NCBI GenBank assembly: GCA_002702745.1
Contig: PABM01000023.1
Location: 1-28,785, forward strand
Direction of reading: 5' to 3'
From: Flavobacteriaceae bacterium
Lineage (GTDB): Bacteria; Bacteroidota; Bacteroidia; Flavobacteriales; Flavobacteriaceae
DNA: 28,785 bases
In this document: piece by piece, positions 8,455-16,988 of the stretch
Layout: each line of letters opens with the position of its first letter
Numbering within the stretch: position 1 is the first letter of the stretch
The notes under the pieces: generated by a model
Told to the model about the DNA's origin: nothing
Database searches by the model: none
What the model saw: only the letters and a program-made list of their open reading frames with translations
Program-made: the position numbers and the translations under genes

Positions 8455-9207
8455 TTGAGATATTTTATCGAACTTTCTTATAATGGCTCAGAATACCATG
8501 GATGGCAAAGTCAACCAAACGCGACAACTATTCAACAGACCATTGAAAATTCATTACAGTTGGTTCTGAAAAATAAGCAGTTAAAAATAGTTGGAGCTGG
8601 AAGGACAGACACAGGAGTTCACGCATTACAGATGTATGCCCATTTTGACTTTGATCAAAATTTTGACGCAAATAATTTAATTTTTAAACTTAACTCTTTT
8701 CTTGATAAAAATATTGTAATTAATAATATAACAAGAGTTCATAATGAAGCTCACGCAAGATTTGATGCTTGCTTGAGAGAATATAAATATTTTTTAACAT
8801 CTAAAAAGGATGTATACAATTCTGATACAAAGTATTATTTTACAAAAAAACTAGATTTTGATGAAATCTATAAAGCAATAGAAATAATTAAACATAACAC
8901 TAATTTTAAATCTTTTTGTAAATCCAAAACTGATTTAACCAATTATGAATGTATTATCAATAATTTTGAATTTAAAGCAAATAAATCAGAAGTAATTTTT
9001 ATAATTAGTGCAAATAGATTTTTAAGAAATATGGTGAGAGCAATAATCGGAACAATTTTAGATGTTGGGTTGTACAAAATATCTGTCGATAAACTTAAAG
9101 AAATTATAGATAAATCAGACAGAATATACGCTGGGCCATCTGTCCCAGCTCATGGTTTATTTTTGACTAGGGTTGAATACCCTGAAAATATTTTTGTAAA
9201 TGAGTAG
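8455..9207 (+). CDS. truA: tRNA pseudouridine(38-40) synthase TruA
   Basis: Converts uridines 38-40 of the tRNA anticodon arm to pseudouridine. From a TTG start at 8455 the protein has 250 residues and opens MRYFIELSYNG, the classic TruA N-terminus. The catalytic aspartate is Asp52 in GRTDTGVHA. Later family marks include FKSFCK, RFLRNMVRAIIGT and the tail with GPSVPAHGLFL. The frame extends eight codons upstream to another TTG at 8431, but that stretch overlaps a -7 promoter element. The 3' end overlaps the ABC transporter start by 8 bases (ATGAGTAG), suggesting translational coupling. Confidence 0.93.
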   Translation: MRYFIELSYNGSEYHGWQSQPNATTIQQTIENSLQLVLKNKQLKIVGAGRTDTGVHALQMYAHFDFDQNFDANNLIFKLNSFLDKNIVINNITRVHNEAHARFDACLREYKYFLTSKKDVYNSDTKYYFTKKLDFDEIYKAIEIIKHNTNFKSFCKSKTDLTNYECIINNFEFKANKSEVIFIISANRFLRNMVRAIIGTILDVGLYKISVDKLKEIIDKSDRIYAGPSVPAHGLFLTRVEYPENIFVNE

Positions 9208-10969
9208 TAAATCTAAAGTATATAATTTAAACCTTTTTAAAAGGTTATTAAGGTACATAAAATCATACAGGAATATTTTTATTATTTCAATTATTTCAGT
9301 CTTTGGTCTTTCTATATTTGGAGCACTCAGACCTGTTGTACTAGAAAAAATAGTTGATGAGAATCTTACCGCATCTAACTACGATTTTTTTCTTGAATAC
9401 ATTATGCTGATGATTTTTTTATTAATATTAGAGGTGATCAGTAATTACTCATTTATATTTAATGCTGGATTTTTAGGTCAATCTGTTGTTAAAGATATCA
9501 GAGTAAAATTATTTGATCATATTCAAGGTTTTAAGATGAAATATTACGATAAATCATCTGTCGGAATTCTTATCACAAGAACTGTAACAGACATGGAAAG
9601 AATTGCTGATATTTTTGGGCAAGGACTATTTATGATTATTAGTGATATGCTTAAGATGTTAATTGTTGCAATTGTAATGATTTATATGAATTGGGAATTA
9701 AGTTTAATTGTTTTTATTTCATTGCCATTTATAATTTTAGCAACCAAAATTTTTCAAAAATATATGAAGTTAGCCTTCGATGAAGTTAGAAATGAAGTCG
9801 CTAATTTAAATTCATTTGTTCAAGAAAGAGTAACGGGAATGAATGTCCTCCAGCTATTTGCAAGGGAAAAAATTGAGTTTAAAAAATTCAAAGAGATTAA
9901 TGAAAGACACAAAAAAGCTTGGTTAAAAACGGTTTGGTATAATTCTATTTTCTTTCCCGTGGCAGAAATATTTTCTTCATTAACCTTGGGGCTGGTGGTA
10001 TGGTATGGGGGTATGAATACCGTTTTAGATAACTCTGCATCAATTGGTGAGTTAACAGCATTTATTATGATGATACCAATGTTATTTAGACCATTAAATC
10101 AAATTGCAAATAAGTTTAATACATTACTTATGGGAATGGTTGCAGCAGAGAGAGTATTTAAGATATTAGACACAGATTCACAAATTTTTGATAAAGGGTT
10201 AATATCCGCAAATAAAATCATTGGACAAATCAAATATAAAAATGTCAATTTTTCTTACAATGAAGATGAGAAGGTTATAGAAAATTTAAATATTGAAATA
10301 AATGCTGGTTCAACCAATGCAATTGTTGGTGCTACAGGGTCAGGAAAGTCAACAATTATCAAACTTCTAAATAGGTTTTATGAATTAGATTCAGGATCAA
10401 TTTACATTGATGAGATCAACATAAAAGACTTTTCAATTTCATCTCTAAGAAGAAATATTGGATTTGTATCACAGGATGTTCATCTCTTTTCAGACTCAAT
10501 TTTAAACAACATTACATTACAAAGTAGTAATATTTCGTTTTTAAGAGTTAAAGACGCTGCAAAAGAAATAGAATTAGATGATTTTATTAGTTCTTTACCA
10601 GACGGATATAATTATAATGTCAGAGAAAGAGGAGTTGGTTTATCTACAGGCCAAAGGCAATTAATTTCATTTTTAAGGGCATACATAAAAAACCCCCAAA
10701 TTTTAGTTTTAGATGAAGCTACATCATCAATTGATACAGACTCAGAATTATTAATTCAAAAGGCAATTGAAAAAATTACAAAGAACAGAACATCAATTAT
10801 TATAGCACACAGATTAAGTACAATTATGAAAGCCGATAAAATAATTGTCATGGATAAAGGAAAAATAATTGAGGTTGGCAAACACCAAGAATTACTTAAA
10901 AATATAAAAGGCGTATACTATAAGTTATATCAAGCTCAACTCAAAAAAGAAAATGAATTAGTTGTTTAA
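9200..10969 (+). CDS. ABC exporter, fused membrane and ATPase domains
   Basis: 589-residue half-transporter of the MsbA/MdlB class, acting as a dimer in the inner membrane. The membrane domain covers about residues 20-315 with six helices. The ATPase domain has Walker A GATGSGKS (377-384), Q-loop Gln425 in VSQD, signature LSTGQ (481-485, Thr in place of the usual Gly), Walker B ILVLDE (501-506, Glu506 catalytic) and switch His537. All residues needed for hydrolysis are present. Its place directly after truA recurs in Flavobacteriia. The substrate cannot be inferred; lipid or multidrug export are family possibilities. Its stop overlaps the convergent cdaA-type stop. Confidence 0.92.
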   Translation: MSSKSKVYNLNLFKRLLRYIKSYRNIFIISIISVFGLSIFGALRPVVLEKIVDENLTASNYDFFLEYIMLMIFLLILEVISNYSFIFNAGFLGQSVVKDIRVKLFDHIQGFKMKYYDKSSVGILITRTVTDMERIADIFGQGLFMIISDMLKMLIVAIVMIYMNWELSLIVFISLPFIILATKIFQKYMKLAFDEVRNEVANLNSFVQERVTGMNVLQLFAREKIEFKKFKEINERHKKAWLKTVWYNSIFFPVAEIFSSLTLGLVVWYGGMNTVLDNSASIGELTAFIMMIPMLFRPLNQIANKFNTLLMGMVAAERVFKILDTDSQIFDKGLISANKIIGQIKYKNVNFSYNEDEKVIENLNIEINAGSTNAIVGATGSGKSTIIKLLNRFYELDSGSIYIDEINIKDFSISSLRRNIGFVSQDVHLFSDSILNNITLQSSNISFLRVKDAAKEIELDDFISSLPDGYNYNVRERGVGLSTGQRQLISFLRAYIKNPQILVLDEATSSIDTDSELLIQKAIEKITKNRTSIIIAHRLSTIMKADKIIVMDKGKIIEVGKHQELLKNIKGVYYKLYQAQLKKENELVV

Positions 10970-11757
10970 GAAATATCTTTTTCTACTAACTTTAAAAGTT
11001 CATCTTCAGAATTAAAACCAATAAATTCACCATTTTTGATGTAAGATATTTTTCCGTTCTCTTCTGAAACTACAATTGCAACTGCATCTGTCTTTTCTGT
11101 TATACTAACTGCAGCTCTGTGTCTTAGACCATATTTGCTAGCAATTTTTATTTCGTTACTTATAGGAAGTGCAACTCTGGTTGCCCTTATAATATTATTT
11201 GAAATAATTATAGCACCGTCATGTAATGGACTGTTTTTAAAAAATATACTTTCGAGAATAGGTTGAGTGACAGTGATATTCATTTCATCCCCTGAGTCAC
11301 CCAAAAAAGTCAAATTATTGCTTCTTTCAACAACAATCAAAGCGCCTGTTTTAGATTTACTCATATTGTAACAAGCAGAAATTACTGATTTTATATCGGT
11401 TGTATCTCTTTCTAGGTTTTGGTTTTTAAAGAATTTAATTTTTTCAAAAAAAGAACCCTTTTTTGAAAGATTAGCTGAACCAACCATTAATAGAAATTTT
11501 CTTATTTCAGGTTGGAAAACAACGATTAAAGCAATAATTCCAACACTCATGAAGCCACCAATGATACTTGAGAGTAATTCCATTTCAAGAAATACTGTTC
11601 CTCTCCACAGAACATATATTAGTATAATACCTGTAAAGATATTTATTGCCACTGTACCCTTAAGTAATTTATAAGCATAATAAAGAAGTGTAGCTACTAG
11701 AAAAACATCTAAAACATCTACTATTGAAAAATTGAGTATTTCTTTGAAAAAATCCAT
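10966..11757 (-). CDS. cdaA: membrane diadenylate cyclase (CdaA type)
   Basis: Makes cyclic di-AMP from two ATP. The 263 residues comprise three N-terminal membrane helices (about 12-32, 35-52 and 62-82), then the DisA_N/DAC catalytic domain with Asp180-Gly181-Ala182 in SPLHDGA and Arg212-His213-Arg214 in LRHRAA, both signature motifs of active cyclases. The length is typical of CdaA. It lies 33 bases downstream of folP on the same strand, so the two probably form an operon. The glmM/cdaR partners found beside cdaA in Firmicutes are absent here. The short C-terminal tail beyond the catalytic domain has no recognised motif. Confidence 0.93.
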   Translation of the reverse strand: MDFFKEILNFSIVDVLDVFLVATLLYYAYKLLKGTVAINIFTGIILIYVLWRGTVFLEMELLSSIIGGFMSVGIIALIVVFQPEIRKFLLMVGSANLSKKGSFFEKIKFFKNQNLERDTTDIKSVISACYNMSKSKTGALIVVERSNNLTFLGDSGDEMNITVTQPILESIFFKNSPLHDGAIIISNNIIRATRVALPISNEIKIASKYGLRHRAAVSITEKTDAVAIVVSEENGKISYIKNGEFIGFNSEDELLKLVEKDIS

Positions 11758-11790
11758 TATAAGTTAATACAAATATAGGATTAAAAAATT

Positions 11791-12615
11791 TTAGCTTTTC
11801 AATTGACCAATGATTTTAACACACTCTACAGCTTCTTTAACATCATGAGTTCTTAAAATATTAGCTCCTTTTAAAAGTGAAATTGTATGTAAAATTGAAG
11901 TGCCATTTAATGCTTTTTCAGGTTTAGAATGTAGTATTTTATAGATCATTGATTTTCGTGAAACACCAACTAGTAATGGTTTTTGAAATTGTTTCAGGAA
12001 ATCTAAATTATTTAAAAGCTCATAATTTTGCTCAGTGGTTTTTGAAAATCCAAAACCTGGGTCAATTATTAAATCATTGATTCCTTCAACCCTCGCATTT
12101 TCAATTTTTTCTGAAAAATATTTACATATTTCATTTGTCAAATCATAGTAATTTGAATTTTGCATCATATTTCTGGGGTTACCTTTCATATGCATTAAAA
12201 TATAAGGAACTTTAAGATTTGCAACAGTTTTAAACATTTCAGTATCTAAATTCCCTGCTGAGATATCATTAATTATATCACCCCCAGTAATTATTGATTC
12301 ATGTGCTACTTTACTTCTGAAAGTGTCAATTGAGATTAATGAATTAGGAAATTGTTTTCTGATAAGTTTTACTATTGGAACTACCCTTTTTAATTCTTCC
12401 TCGATACTGATATCTCTAGCTCCTGGACGTGAACTATATCCTCCAATGTCAATAATATCAGCTCCAGAAATAATCATTTTTTCAACTTGCTTTAATATTT
12501 TTTCACTTGTGTTATACTTACCTCCATCAAAGAAAGAATCTGGAGTTAAATTTAAAATTCCCATTATTTTTGGAACAGAAAAATTTAGCAGATTGCCCTT
12601 GATATTTATAGTCAT
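11791..12615 (-). CDS. folP: dihydropteroate synthase
   Basis: Joins 6-hydroxymethyl-dihydropterin pyrophosphate with p-aminobenzoate in folate synthesis; it is the sulfonamide target. The 274-residue TIM barrel shows the expected order of motifs: GILNLTPDSFFDGG (loop 1), DIGGYSSRPGA (loop 2), SIDTFRS, NDISAG, ILMHMKGNP, DPGFGFSKT, GVSRKS, and the late NGTSILHT and LRTHDV. All look intact. The ATG at 12613-12615 gives a natural start six residues before conserved sequence. It is divergent from the DUF1599 gene over an 82-base gap in which no clear promoter consensus was found on either strand. Confidence 0.95.
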   Translation of the reverse strand: MTINIKGNLLNFSVPKIMGILNLTPDSFFDGGKYNTSEKILKQVEKMIISGADIIDIGGYSSRPGARDISIEEELKRVVPIVKLIRKQFPNSLISIDTFRSKVAHESIITGGDIINDISAGNLDTEMFKTVANLKVPYILMHMKGNPRNMMQNSNYYDLTNEICKYFSEKIENARVEGINDLIIDPGFGFSKTTEQNYELLNNLDFLKQFQKPLLVGVSRKSMIYKILHSKPEKALNGTSILHTISLLKGANILRTHDVKEAVECVKIIGQLKS

Positions 12616-12697
12616 TTTAATATGTTAAAAAATTTAAACTTGATTCTTTGATGATTAAAGATATTTAATCGAAATTTACGTAAAATTACGCCTATTT

Positions 12698-13234
12698 ATG
12701 CAAAAAACATTAAAGCAATATGATAATGTTACATCAATATGTAAAGCACTTTTTGAAAAAAAAATGCATGATTATGGATCTGCTTGGCGTATTTTAAGAT
12801 TATCATCTTTGACTGATCAGATTTTTATTAAAGCACAACGAATTAGAGGGCTTCAAAAAAATTCAATTCAAAAGGTTGATGAGGGTGAGGTTGATGAGTT
12901 TATAGGTGTTATAAATTACTCTGTAATGGCACTAATTCAAATTGAAAAGGGAGTTTCAGAAATTCCAGATCTCGAGGACCAAGAATGTATGCAGCTTTAT
13001 GACACAATGATTAATAAAACAAGAGACTTAATGATGAACAAAAATCATGATTATGGTGAGGCTTGGAGAGAAATGAGAGTTAGTTCATTGACTGATTTAA
13101 TTTTACAAAAATTGTTAAGGGTTAAACAAATTGAAAATAATCAAGGAAACACTCTTGTCAGTGAAGGGATAGACGCTAACTACACAGATATTATAAATTA
13201 TGCTATTTTCGCATTAATTCATCTCAAGATATGA
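12698..13234 (+). CDS. DUF1599 protein made of two internal repeats
   Basis: 178 residues composed of two similar halves. Residues 23-80 (MHDYGSAW, then RLSSLTD, KAQRIRGLQ, INYSVMALIQ) match residues 116-175 (NHDYGEAW, RVSSLTD, KLLRVKQIE, INYAIFALIH). This is the DUF1599 family, which Pfam groups with domains thought to accompany nucleotide modification; the true function is unknown. The conserved HDYG, W and SSLTD residues in both halves suggest one composite or two paired binding sites. It heads the operon running to prmA, and its TGA overlaps the next ATG (ATGA at 13231). Confidence 0.85.
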   Translation: MQKTLKQYDNVTSICKALFEKKMHDYGSAWRILRLSSLTDQIFIKAQRIRGLQKNSIQKVDEGEVDEFIGVINYSVMALIQIEKGVSEIPDLEDQECMQLYDTMINKTRDLMMNKNHDYGEAWREMRVSSLTDLILQKLLRVKQIENNQGNTLVSEGIDANYTDIINYAIFALIHLKI

Positions 13235-14331
13235 TTAAAATAATTGTTCATCTATTTAGGTATTTTGTTGGAATACTATTTATTTTTTCTGGCCTAATTA
13301 AATTAAATGATCCTATTGGTTTCTCTTTTAAATTAGAAGAATATTTTGGTCCAACTGTTTTTAATCTTGATTTTTTAATACCAATCGTTCTACCAATGGC
13401 AATATTTATCGTCATTCTAGAGGTTGTATTAGGGGTCTTTTTGATTATTGGTTTTAAGAAAAAGTTTACCCTGTGGAGTCTGCTTTTGATGATTATATTT
13501 TTTACTTTTTTAACTTGGTACTCAGCATACTTTAATAAGGTTACTGACTGTGGATGTTTTGGAGATGCAATCAAATTGACACCATGGGAATCTTTTACTA
13601 AAGATGTAGTACTTCTTGTTATGATAGGTTTTATTTTTATTAAACAGGATATGATAAAACCAATTTTAGGAAAAAATATTCAAAAATTAATTATAGGATT
13701 ATCCTTGGTTACTTGCTTTTGCATAACCTATTATGTTCTCAACCATCTACCAATTTTAGATTTTAGAGCATATAAGATAGGAGATAACTTAATCCAAAAT
13801 ATGTCTATTCCAGAAGATGCACCAAAAGACTTGTATGAGTATGAGTGGAAATTTAGAGAGGACGGACAAGAAAAAATCTATGTAACTAACGGAGAATACC
13901 CAAATGTTTCTGGGGATTTTATTGAAGTTGAAACAAAATTAATACAAAAAGGCTATGAACCTTCAATATATGATTTTTCAATTGAAGTAAATGGAAATAA
14001 TCTTACTGATGAAATATTAAGCGAAGAAAAATTGCTTATTTACATATCATACAATATTGGAAATTTTTCTTCAAATGCGGTTGAAAACTTAAAACTATCA
14101 GCAGAAAAGGCAAAAAATAAAGGATATAAGATAATAGGTCTTACTGCTTCCTCAATTGAAGACAGAAATATTTTTATAAAAGATAATAATCTGTCTTTTG
14201 AATTTTACACATGTGATGAAACTGCGTTAAAAACTATTGTTAGGTCAAACCCTGGAGCAATAGTTTTAAAAGCAGGAAATGTTGTCGATAAAAAACATTA
14301 TAAGGATTTTTCTTATTTAAATTTTGATTAA
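13231..14331 (+). CDS. DoxX-type membrane protein with thioredoxin-like C-terminal domain
   Basis: 366 residues. Residues 1-170 form a DoxX/MauE-like membrane part with four main helices plus another near 150-170, and the motif CGCFGD (Cys107, Cys109), which characterises this branch. After a linker, residues about 260-366 look like a thioredoxin fold: a strand at LLIYIS, a helix, IIGLTAS, ETALKTIVRSNPGAIV with a likely cis-Pro (Pro341), then a final strand. The usual CxxC is missing; the loop reads SYNIGNFSSN, and the only Cys in the domain is Cys328 in YTCDE. A related arrangement is common in Bacteroidota. A role in periplasmic redox or sulfur handling is inference. Overlap with the upstream gene indicates coupling. 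Confidence 0.75.
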   Translation: MIKIIVHLFRYFVGILFIFSGLIKLNDPIGFSFKLEEYFGPTVFNLDFLIPIVLPMAIFIVILEVVLGVFLIIGFKKKFTLWSLLLMIIFFTFLTWYSAYFNKVTDCGCFGDAIKLTPWESFTKDVVLLVMIGFIFIKQDMIKPILGKNIQKLIIGLSLVTCFCITYYVLNHLPILDFRAYKIGDNLIQNMSIPEDAPKDLYEYEWKFREDGQEKIYVTNGEYPNVSGDFIEVETKLIQKGYEPSIYDFSIEVNGNNLTDEILSEEKLLIYISYNIGNFSSNAVENLKLSAEKAKNKGYKIIGLTASSIEDRNIFIKDNNLSFEFYTCDETALKTIVRSNPGAIVLKAGNVVDKKHYKDFSYLNFD

Positions 14332-15405
14332 TTGTTGAACTATATTTTAGATAAGATCTTTTACTCTGCATTCACAATGTTTGGAGTAGTTACCATAATA
14401 TTTTTTCTGTTTAATATTCTCCCCGGAGATCCTGCTCAGATGATGCTGGGACAAAATCAAAATTCGGAGCAGTTAGATATTGTAAAAAAAAAATATGGTT
14501 TTGATAAGCCATTATCTGATCAATATTTTTTATACTTAAACGACTTATCCCCAATCTCATTTCACTCAAAAAAAGAGACTGACTATTCTTTTTTCGATGA
14601 AAATTACTCAGGAATTGAACTGGTGAGTTTTAGTAAATTTTCCGTTAATTTTAAATACCCATATTTAAGAACATCTTTTGTTAATCAAGGTAAAAAGGTA
14701 TCCAAAATCATCTCTGAAACACTTCCAAACACATTTGTTTTAGCATTTTCTGCTATTTTAATAGCAATAGTTATAGGGTTGGTTTTTGGAATAATATCAG
14801 CACTTAACAAAGGAAATTATATTGACATATTTATTCAGTTTATAAGTACAATTGGAATGAGTGTTCCATCTTTTTTTAGTGCTATAATATTTGCTTGGAT
14901 TTTTGGTTTTTTATTAAAGGACCTTACAGGATTGGAAATGACTGGAAGCTTGTTTGAGCTTGATGATTATGGTGAATCATTTAATCTTAAATTAAAGAAT
15001 TTGATTTTACCTTCGATAGTTTTAGGTATTAGACCTTTAGCTGTAATTAGTCAATTAGTCAGAAACGAGTTACTTCATGTATTGAATCAAGACTATATTA
15101 GAACTGCTAGAGCTAAAGGCTTATCTCAAACTGATATTATTAAAAACCATGCTCTAAATAATGCTTTAAATCCTGTTGTAACCGTTATTTCAGGCTGGTT
15201 TGCTTCTCTTCTTGCTGGAGCTGTTTTTGTTGAGTTTATTTTTGGTTGGAATGGAATTGGAAAAGAAATTGTAAATGCTTTAAATCTACTTGATTTACCT
15301 GTAATAATGGGTGCAGTTTTGTTTATTGCATTTATTTTCATAATAATAAATATATTAGTTGATATTATATATATAAAACTAGATCCTAGAATTAAAATAA
15401 ATTAA
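14332..15405 (+). CDS. ABC transporter permease, DppB/OppB type
   Basis: 357-residue inner-membrane permease of the peptide/nickel importer family. It has an N-terminal helix with FFLFNILPGDPA, which matches the DppB N-terminus, a soluble loop (about 50-125), then five further helices. The cytoplasmic EAA-type loop is RTARAKGLSQTDIIKNHALNNAL. Translation starts at TTG, since the stop of the preceding gene is followed directly by two TTG codons (14332 and 14335) with no ATG nearby, so strong coupling is likely. No partner permease, ATPase or binding protein is encoded in the window, so the rest of the transporter must lie elsewhere. Confidence 0.85.
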   Translation: MLNYILDKIFYSAFTMFGVVTIIFFLFNILPGDPAQMMLGQNQNSEQLDIVKKKYGFDKPLSDQYFLYLNDLSPISFHSKKETDYSFFDENYSGIELVSFSKFSVNFKYPYLRTSFVNQGKKVSKIISETLPNTFVLAFSAILIAIVIGLVFGIISALNKGNYIDIFIQFISTIGMSVPSFFSAIIFAWIFGFLLKDLTGLEMTGSLFELDDYGESFNLKLKNLILPSIVLGIRPLAVISQLVRNELLHVLNQDYIRTARAKGLSQTDIIKNHALNNALNPVVTVISGWFASLLAGAVFVEFIFGWNGIGKEIVNALNLLDLPVIMGAVLFIAFIFIIINILVDIIYIKLDPRIKIN

Positions 15406-15406
15406 A

Positions 15407-16162
15407 ATGAGCAGAAAAAAAATTGTAGCTGGTAACTGGAAAATGAATATGACAATTGATGAGTCAAATGATCTTATAAATAAATTAAAAGAAGTATCTG
15501 AAAATAATGTTGAAATTAAAATTGCACCAAGTTTTACTAATCTTTACTGTGCAATTTCATTATTGGAAAATTCAGGAATTGAAGTTATAGCTCAAAATGT
15601 TCACTCAGAAAAGAGAGGTGCATATACCGGTGAAATTTCTGCTGAAATGCTTAAAAGTATTGGAGTAAATACTGTAATTATTGGTCACAGCGAGAGAAGA
15701 AAACATTTTAATGAAACCGATACCATTTTATCTGAAAAAGTTAAAGCTGCAATAGAAAATTCGTTAAATATTATTTTTTGTATTGGAGAAGAATTTTCAG
15801 AAAGGGAAAGCGGAAATCACTTTGAAATAATAAAAAATCAACTAACAACTGCTTTAATGGACTTAAATAATGCCGAAATTAAAAATGTTGTTATTGCCTA
15901 TGAACCTGTTTGGGCCATTGGTACAGGAATGACTGCAAACACAAATCAAATTCAAGAAATGCATGAGTTTATAAGGAAATTGATTAATAAAAAATTTGAT
16001 AATGAAATTTCTGATAGAATTAGAATTTTATATGGTGGCAGTGTAAAACCAAATAACGCAAAAGAGATATTTTCTTTAAATGATGTTGATGGTGGTCTAA
16101 TAGGAGGAGCATCTTTAAATTTTGCTGATTTCCACAATATTATTAGTGCGGCAAATGGATGA
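15407..16162 (+). CDS. tpiA: triose-phosphate isomerase
   Basis: Interconverts dihydroxyacetone phosphate and glyceraldehyde 3-phosphate in glycolysis and gluconeogenesis. The 251-residue TIM barrel has all catalytic residues: Asn10 and Lys12 in GNWKMN, His94 in GHSERR, and Glu166 in AYEPVWAIGTG, followed by YGGSVKP and GGLIGGASL in the phosphate-binding loops. Length is normal. It starts one base after the permease stop and its last 8 bases overlap prmA. Confidence 0.98.
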   Translation: MSRKKIVAGNWKMNMTIDESNDLINKLKEVSENNVEIKIAPSFTNLYCAISLLENSGIEVIAQNVHSEKRGAYTGEISAEMLKSIGVNTVIIGHSERRKHFNETDTILSEKVKAAIENSLNIIFCIGEEFSERESGNHFEIIKNQLTTALMDLNNAEIKNVVIAYEPVWAIGTGMTANTNQIQEMHEFIRKLINKKFDNEISDRIRILYGGSVKPNNAKEIFSLNDVDGGLIGGASLNFADFHNIISAANG

Positions 16163-16988
16163 TCCTTATTTATCCATAAGTTTTAAAGTTTTTCCTATTT
16201 CCGGAATCGAAATTCTTATTGCTGAGCTAAGCTTATTTGAATTTGAATTGTTTGAAGAAAAACCTAAGGGTCTTGTCGCTTATATTAAATCTTCTGAATA
16301 TTCAAAAAGTATTTTTGAAAAAGTTAGAATTTTAAATTCTAAAGAATTTGATATTGAATATGAATTAAAAAAAGTTCAAAATAAAAATTGGAATGAAGAA
16401 TGGGAGAAAAGTTATTATCCTGTTGAAATTAACAAGTATTGCTCAATAAGAGCTCCATTCCATGAACATTCAAAAAAAAAATATGATATAATAATTAGGC
16501 CTGAAATGAGTTTTGGAACAGGTCATCATGAAACCACTCAACTAATGATTGATTTTTTATTTGAACAGAATTTAGAAAATAAAAAAATTTGTGATATTGG
16601 ATGTGGAACAGGTGTTTTGTCAATTATTGCAGAAAAAATTGGTGCAAGTGACATTGATGCAGTCGATATAGTGATTAATTGTATTGAAAATACAGTCGAG
16701 AATATAAAAAGGAATAATTGCAAAAAAATAAATACAAAACTTTGTTCTTCTGAAGGCTTAATCGGAAATACTTATGATTATATTTTATCAAATATTACAT
16801 TAAATAATTTAAAAGATAATTTTAAAAATTTTAAAAATATTACAAAACAAAATACGATACTAATTGTTAGTGGATTTTATAAAAAAGACTTAAAAAAAAC
16901 TAATCAAATGCTTGAAAATTTTGGATTTGATTTTATAGAGTTTAAAATAAAAAATAATTGGGTTGCTTCTAAATACTGTTGCAGCTAG
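16155..16988 (+). CDS. prmA: ribosomal protein L11 methyltransferase
   Basis: S-adenosylmethionine-dependent methyltransferase that modifies ribosomal protein L11. From ATG 16155 it has 277 residues opening MDDPYLSISFKV. Visible motifs are FGTGHHETTQ, the SAM-binding motif I DIGCGTGVLSI, the acidic end of strand 2 (AVDI), and SNITLNNL in the motif IV position. Frame upstream of 16155 is open to a TTG at 16122, but the ATG overlapping tpiA by 8 bases fits the family length and the pattern of this operon. The C-terminus overlaps the opposing persulfide dioxygenase gene by 20 bases. Confidence 0.93.
   Translation: MDDPYLSISFKVFPISGIEILIAELSLFEFELFEEKPKGLVAYIKSSEYSKSIFEKVRILNSKEFDIEYELKKVQNKNWNEEWEKSYYPVEINKYCSIRAPFHEHSKKKYDIIIRPEMSFGTGHHETTQLMIDFLFEQNLENKKICDIGCGTGVLSIIAEKIGASDIDAVDIVINCIENTVENIKRNNCKKINTKLCSSEGLIGNTYDYILSNITLNNLKDNFKNFKNITKQNTILIVSGFYKKDLKKTNQMLENFGFDFIEFKIKNNWVASKYCCS

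Noticed and set aside
12674..12690. TTTACGTAAA palindrome and repeated TTACG upstream of the DUF1599 gene as an operator
   Set aside because: Short and A+T-rich, no second copy elsewhere was noticed, and no promoter consensus to anchor it.
16122..16154. Upstream extension of prmA
   Set aside because: TTG start inside tpiA coding sequence; the ATG at 16155 matches the family start and overlaps tpiA by only 8 bases.
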